Assembly (NCBI GenBank): GCA_036788215.1
Contig: DAIQNV010000101.1
Location: 1-9,269, forward strand
Direction: 5' to 3'
Source of the DNA: DAIQNV01 sp036788215
GTDB taxonomy: Bacteria > Planctomycetota > Phycisphaerae > Phycisphaerales > UBA1924
Length of the DNA: 9,269 nt
This document shows, piece after piece, positions 5,789-9,269 of this stretch (position 1 is its first letter; each line of letters begins with the position of its first letter). Below the pieces are notes generated by a model. It saw nothing but the letters and a program-made list of their open reading frames with translations. It searched no databases and was not told the origin of the DNA. A program made the translations under genes and the position numbers.

Positions 5789-8700
5789 ATGAGCGAGGGG
5801 GATCACGCCAACCTGCGACGGATCTTTGAGGCTGTCATGGAGGCGGGGCCGGGGGAGCGCGATGGGGTGCTGGCCCGAGAGTGCGGGGACGATGTGTTGC
5901 TGCGGCGTCGCGTCGAGGCGATGATCGCGCACGCGGAGGATGACCGCTTCCTGGGAGCCCCGACCGCGTCGATCTCCGCCGGGCCTTCGGACAGCGATCC
6001 GAGCCCGTCCCGGGAACGGGCGGGGGTCGAGCGGGTCGTGCGGGCGGTGCTGGGCGAGGGCCCGGGCACGCAGATCGGTCCGTACAGGCTGCTGGAGCTG
6101 ATCGGCGAGGGGGGCTTCGGCTCGGTGTTCATGGCGGAGCAGCGTTCGTCGGTGGTGCGGACGGTGGCGCTGAAGATCATCAAGCTGGGGATGGACACGC
6201 GGCAGGTGATCGCCCGCTTCGAGCAGGAGCGTCAGGCGCTGGCGATCATGGACCACCCGAATATCGCGCGTGTGTTCGACGCGGGCGCGACGGAGGCGGG
6301 GCGGCCCTACTTCGTGATGGAGCTGGTGAAGGGCGACCCGATCGTCGAATACTGCGACAAGCACAACCTGAGCATCCCCGACCGGCTCCGGCTGTTCGCG
6401 CAGGTGTGCCACGCGGTCCAGCACGCGCACACGAAGGGCATCATCCACCGCGATATCAAGCCCAGCAATGTGCTGGTCGCGACGCAGGACGGCGTGCCGC
6501 AGGCCAAGATCATCGACTTCGGCATCGCCAAGGCCACCGCGAGCAAGCTGACGGAGAAGACGCTCTTCACCGAGCACCGCACGCTCGTGGGCACGCCGGA
6601 GTACATGAGTCCGGAACAGGCCGAGGGCTCGAAGGACATCGACACGCGGACCGATGTCTACTCGCTGGGTGTCCTGCTGTACGAGCTCCTGACGGGTTCG
6701 ACCCCGTTCACGGGCGAGCAGCTGCGTTCGGCTGCGTACGCGGACATCCAGAGGATCATCCGCGAGGTGGACCCGCCCCGGCCCAGCACGCGCCTGACCG
6801 ACAGCAGCGACACGATCCGGAGCATCGCCTCGAAGCGGCGGACCGAGCCCAGGCGGCTCGGGACGATCGTGCGGGGTGAGCTCGACTGGATCGTGATGAA
6901 GGCGCTGGAGAAGGATCGGAGGCGTCGGTACGAGACGGCGAGCGGGCTGGGGCTGGATATCCAGCGTCACCTCGACGGGCAGCCGGTGCTGGCGGCGCCG
7001 ACGAGCAACGCGTACAAGCTGCGCAAGTTCGTGCGTCGGCACCGCCCGATGGTCGCGGCGGGGTGCGCTGTCGGCCTTTCTCTGCTGATCGGCCTCGTCG
7101 GCTTCGCGTGGCAGGCCCACGCGGCGCGGCTGCAGCGCGACCGGGCCCTGGTTGCCGAAGCGGCGGCCGAGCGGCGTGCGGATGAGCTCGCGCAGGTGTC
7201 GGCGTTCCAGTCGCGGATGCTCGCGGGGGTGGACGCTTCCGCGGCGGGCCTGCGGCTGATCTCGGATGCCCGCGACCGGTACGGGGCGTCGCTGGATCGG
7301 GCGGGTGTCGCGGAGTCCGATCGCGTCGTGATGTCGGCGGCGTTCGCCGAGGCCTGGTCGCGGCTCAGCGCCACGGACATGGCGCTCGGGCTCATCGATT
7401 CGACCATTCTCGCCCCGGCCCTGGACGAGATCGATCGGCGGTTCGCCGGCCAGCCGGTGATCGACGCGCGGCTCCGGCGTGCGATCGCGGAGCGGTACCT
7501 GGACCTGGGGCTCGTCGAGTCGTCGTGGGCTGTGGCCCAGCGGCTCGCCGAGGTGCTGGAGACAGCGGTGGGGGAGGACGACCCCGCGACGATCGACGCG
7601 ATGATCCTTCGGGCGAGGCTGCTGACGCAGCGGGGCGAAAGCGTCGTGGCGGAGGCGGAGCTCCGCGGGCTGCTGGATCGTCACCTAGGCGATTTGGGTG
7701 CGGACCACCCGCTGATGCTGAACGCGAAGAGCGAGCTCGGCGCGGCGCTGATGCAGGGCGCGGAGTATGCCGAGGCGGAGGCATTCTTTCGCGAGGTGCT
7801 CGAGGCTCGGCGGCGGACGCTCGGGGACGACGACGAACTGACGCTGGTCGCGAACACGAATGTTGCGGCGGCGCTCCGGGAGCAGGGGCGGTACACGGAC
7901 GCCGAGCCTTTCGAGCGCGAAGCGCTGGAGGTGAGGCGGCGGGTGCTGGGCGAGGATCATCCGAGCACGATCCAGTCCCTGAGGAATATCTCGGTGCTCC
8001 TTTTCAATCAGGGCCGGTTGGTTGAAGCGGAGGAGGCCGGTGCACGGGTCGTCGACAGTGCCCGGCGGGTGCTGGGGGAGGTGCATCCGACGACGCTGCT
8101 TGTCATCGGGAATCTCGCCTCGATGATGGACCGCAACGGCAAGACCCTAGAGGCGGAGCGTCTGCAACGGGAGATGGTCGAGCGGGTCGAATCGGTGCTG
8201 GGGCCGGACCATCCGAACACGATCAATGCTGTGAGCAACCTGGCGACCTACCTGATCCCGCTGGGACGATTCGAGGAGGCCGAGCCATTGTGCCGCCGGG
8301 CTCTTGAGTCGCGCCTGCGTCTGCTTGGGCGAAACCATCCGAGCACGCTCGTCTCGTTCAATGTCATGGGTTTCCTCATGCAGCGGCAGAATCGAGCGTC
8401 GGAGGCGATGTCGTACCTGCGTGAGGCGTTCGACGTCAGCGGATCGATCCGCAGCGAGGATCACCCCGAGCATCTCGTTCTGCTGATCAACGTGGGCTCG
8501 CTCGCGGCGCAGCTCGGCGACGCCGAGCAGGCGGAGCGGTCCTTTCGCGAAGCGATCGAGCGCGTCACGCGGACCCTGGGGGAGGATCACCCGTACTTTG
8601 GGCCGGCGATCCAGAGCCTAGGGGATCTGCTTGTTCGCGAGCGCAGGTTCGCGGAGGCTGTCGAACTCCTTTCCGGGGCTGAGGGCGCCTTCCGAAGGAA

Positions 8701-8998
8701 GGCCGCGATCCGGGACGATGGTGCGCTGGCGCGCTTGCTTCTCAACCTGGGCGTCGCGCGTGCGGAGACGGGGGCGTTCAGCCAGGGCGAGGCGAATCTC
8801 ATCGAGGCGCACACCGCGTTCGCCACGTCCATCTCGCCGACGAGTCCCCGCGTGCGTCAGTGCGCGGACGCGCTGGTGCGGCTCTACGGGGCGTGGCATG
8901 CCGCGGAGCCGGAGGGGGGGCACGATGTCAGGCTGGCGGAGTGGGTCCAGAGGCGTGCGGATGCCGAGCCCCGGGAGGGGCCGGGCGACGGGCCCTGA
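5789..8998 (+). CDS. membrane-anchored Ser/Thr protein kinase with TPR sensor region
   Basis: A 1069-residue kinase. Residues 1-100 are a helical N-terminal region common in sigma-linked planctomycete kinases, followed by an Asp/Ser/Pro-rich linker. The Hanks-type kinase domain spans about 100-410. It has a glycine loop IGEGGFGSVF (105-114), Lys129 in VALKII, Glu147 in FEQER, catalytic HRDIKPSN (220-227, Asp222), DFG (243-245) and GTPEYMSPEQA from 268; all catalytic residues are present, so it should be active. GELDWIVMKALEKDRRRRYETA near the domain end is typical of this planctomycete group. One hydrophobic helix (about 421-441) precedes an Ala/Arg/Glu-rich probable coiled coil. TPRs then run to the C-terminus, presumably on the other side of the membrane as a ligand or protein sensor. 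Co-transcription with the sigma factor 22 bases upstream suggests it regulates that protein. Its target and signal are not identifiable. Confidence 0.95.
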   Translation: MSEGDHANLRRIFEAVMEAGPGERDGVLARECGDDVLLRRRVEAMIAHAEDDRFLGAPTASISAGPSDSDPSPSRERAGVERVVRAVLGEGPGTQIGPYRLLELIGEGGFGSVFMAEQRSSVVRTVALKIIKLGMDTRQVIARFEQERQALAIMDHPNIARVFDAGATEAGRPYFVMELVKGDPIVEYCDKHNLSIPDRLRLFAQVCHAVQHAHTKGIIHRDIKPSNVLVATQDGVPQAKIIDFGIAKATASKLTEKTLFTEHRTLVGTPEYMSPEQAEGSKDIDTRTDVYSLGVLLYELLTGSTPFTGEQLRSAAYADIQRIIREVDPPRPSTRLTDSSDTIRSIASKRRTEPRRLGTIVRGELDWIVMKALEKDRRRRYETASGLGLDIQRHLDGQPVLAAPTSNAYKLRKFVRRHRPMVAAGCAVGLSLLIGLVGFAWQAHAARLQRDRALVAEAAAERRADELAQVSAFQSRMLAGVDASAAGLRLISDARDRYGASLDRAGVAESDRVVMSAAFAEAWSRLSATDMALGLIDSTILAPALDEIDRRFAGQPVIDARLRRAIAERYLDLGLVESSWAVAQRLAEVLETAVGEDDPATIDAMILRARLLTQRGESVVAEAELRGLLDRHLGDLGADHPLMLNAKSELGAALMQGAEYAEAEAFFREVLEARRRTLGDDDELTLVANTNVAAALREQGRYTDAEPFEREALEVRRRVLGEDHPSTIQSLRNISVLLFNQGRLVEAEEAGARVVDSARRVLGEVHPTTLLVIGNLASMMDRNGKTLEAERLQREMVERVESVLGPDHPNTINAVSNLATYLIPLGRFEEAEPLCRRALESRLRLLGRNHPSTLVSFNVMGFLMQRQNRASEAMSYLREAFDVSGSIRSEDHPEHLVLLINVGSLAAQLGDAEQAERSFREAIERVTRTLGEDHPYFGPAIQSLGDLLVRERRFAEAVELLSGAEGAFRRKAAIRDDGALARLLLNLGVARAETGAFSQGEANLIEAHTAFATSISPTSPRVRQCADALVRLYGAWHAAEPEGGHDVRLAEWVQRRADAEPREGPGDGP
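7568..8701 (+). repeat. nine in-register 42-residue kinesin-light-chain-type TPR units
   Basis: A LGEDHPSTI-like motif recurs exactly every 126 bases. Units start at 7568 (VGEDDPATI), 7694 (LGADHPLML), 7820 (LGDDDELTL), 7946 (LGEDHPSTI), 8072 (LGEVHPTTL), 8198 (LGPDHPNTI), 8324 (LGRNHPSTL), 8450 (RSEDHPEHL) and 8576 (LGEDHPYFG). Between them lie the usual TPR helix pairs, for example AAALREQGRYTDAEPFEREA. A further degenerate stretch follows to about 8850. The spacing never slips over nine units, although the DNA of the units has diverged. This is the protein-binding part of the kinase. Confidence 0.92.
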
Positions 8999-9111
8999 TT
9001 CGCGATCGGGGGCGAGGGGGCAACCTTCTCGGTGTCGGTGGGCGTCCGAGGCATAAACAGCTTGCCTGCAAAGCAGTTACGCTCGGACCGGCGGCGGCTG
9101 GCTGCTCCCTT

Positions 9112-9144
9112 GCCCCGGCCCGGGTGGGGGCGGGGGCGGCGGGG
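9112..9144 (+). other. G-quadruplex motif / GC hairpin between kinase and tRNA genes
   Basis: G-runs at 9122-9124, 9126-9130, 9132-9136 and 9141-9144 are separated by loops of 1, 1 and 4 bases, a good quadruplex motif on the + strand. GCCCC (9112-9116) could instead pair with GGGGC (9127-9131). There is no U-tract. It lies 17 bases before the tRNA promoter -35 box and is the best candidate for the end of the kinase transcript. The rest of the 233-base gap (8999-9111) shows nothing I can name. Confidence 0.45.
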
Positions 9145-9160
9145 AATCGGCGTCACCAAA

Positions 9161-9191
9161 TTGACCGACCCGGGTCGCTTCGCCATATACT
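9161..9191 (+). promoter_or_regulatory. sigma70-type promoter of tRNA-Gly
   Basis: TTGACC (9161-9166) matches TTGACA at five of six positions, and TATACT (9186-9191) matches TATAAT at five of six. The 19-base spacer is slightly long. Transcription would start near 9198, leaving a leader of about 34 bases before the tRNA. The leader contains a small stem: CCGGG (9202-9206) with CCCGG (9214-9218). Confidence 0.65.
9166..9177 (+). promoter_or_regulatory. perfect 12-bp palindrome in the tRNA promoter spacer
   Basis: CGACCCGGGTCG is its own reverse complement and lies between the -35 and -10 boxes, sharing one base with the -35. This is where a dimeric repressor or activator could bind. A second inverted repeat, CGCCA (9181-9185) and TGGCG (9191-9195), brackets most of the -10 box. 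A regulatory role is inference. Confidence 0.35.
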
Positions 9192-9231
9192 GGCGATGTG
9201 GCCGGGGTAACAACCCGGTCTTTGGCACCCT

Positions 9232-9269
9232 GCGGGTGTAGTTCAGTGGTAGAACGTCAGCTTCCCAAG
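9232..9269 (+). tRNA. tRNA-Gly, anticodon CCC (5' half, cut by window end)
   Basis: The sequence begins with acceptor arm GCGGGTG, then TA, a D-arm GTTC-AGTGGTA-GAAC, and an anticodon stem TCAGC leading into the loop TTCCCAA. The loop places anticodon CCC at positions 34-36, reading the glycine codon GGG, which is common in this window. It closely follows the usual bacterial tRNA-Gly(CCC) pattern. The window ends just after the anticodon loop, so the variable loop, T-arm and 3' end are not seen. Confidence 0.9.

Noticed and set aside
5702..7684. 660-residue open frame on the - strand opposite the sigma factor end and kinase
   Set aside because: Composition is Arg/His/Leu/Pro-biased low-complexity sequence mirroring kinase codons, with no family motif.
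9032..9241. 69-residue open frame between the kinase and tRNA
   Set aside because: It runs through the tRNA promoter into the tRNA itself, has no ribosome-binding site and resembles no protein I know.
1..9269. CRISPR arrays, insertion sequences, phage genes or attachment sites
   Set aside because: I saw no spaced direct repeats, transposase or integrase motifs or terminal inverted repeats; base composition is even throughout.

Overview
The window is uniformly GC-rich, and every gene reads left to right on the + strand. It looks like chromosomal DNA from a planctomycete-type bacterium, possibly the Phycisphaerae branch. This is inferred from the combination of a type III glutamine synthetase, a TIGR02999-like ECF sigma factor, and a membrane-anchored Ser/Thr kinase with kinesin-light-chain-type TPRs. 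No phylogenetic marker was available to test it. There are no signs of phage, insertion sequences or CRISPR.

Layout: (1) 1-420 is the 3' end of a VOC-fold (glyoxalase / ring-cleaving dioxygenase-like) gene, followed at once by a GGGGCT tandem repeat. (2) 593-5090 is a nitrogen-metabolism cluster: type III glutamine synthetase (593-2842), a glutaminase with all its catalytic residues (2879-4003), and a second, closely related glutaminase (4104-5090). In the second glutaminase the catalytic Ser-x-x-Lys motif has become Ser-x-x-Asn. (3) 5179-8998 is a two-gene regulatory unit: an ECF-like sigma factor and, 22 bases later, a 1069-residue Ser/Thr protein kinase with one membrane segment and a long TPR sensor region. 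(4) 9161-9269 holds a good housekeeping-type promoter and the first half of a tRNA-Gly(CCC) gene, cut by the window edge.

Working together: the second block encodes both glutamine synthesis and glutamine hydrolysis in one apparent transcription unit. With both activities on together this would be an ATP-wasting cycle, so some control is expected. The probably inactive glutaminase paralogue and a hairpin that pairs with the ribosome-binding site of the active glutaminase are the two visible candidates. The third block resembles the known type of system in which a membrane Ser/Thr kinase activates a partner ECF sigma factor by phosphorylation. The sigma factor here has a threonine where ordinary ECF factors carry an acidic residue.

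No gene end shows a classical hairpin-plus-U-tract terminator. Instead, short-loop G-quadruplex motifs lie just after the first and second blocks, and another lies after the third, shortly before the tRNA promoter. The intergenic gaps are 172, 36, 100, 88, 22 and 233 bases, and each is described below.
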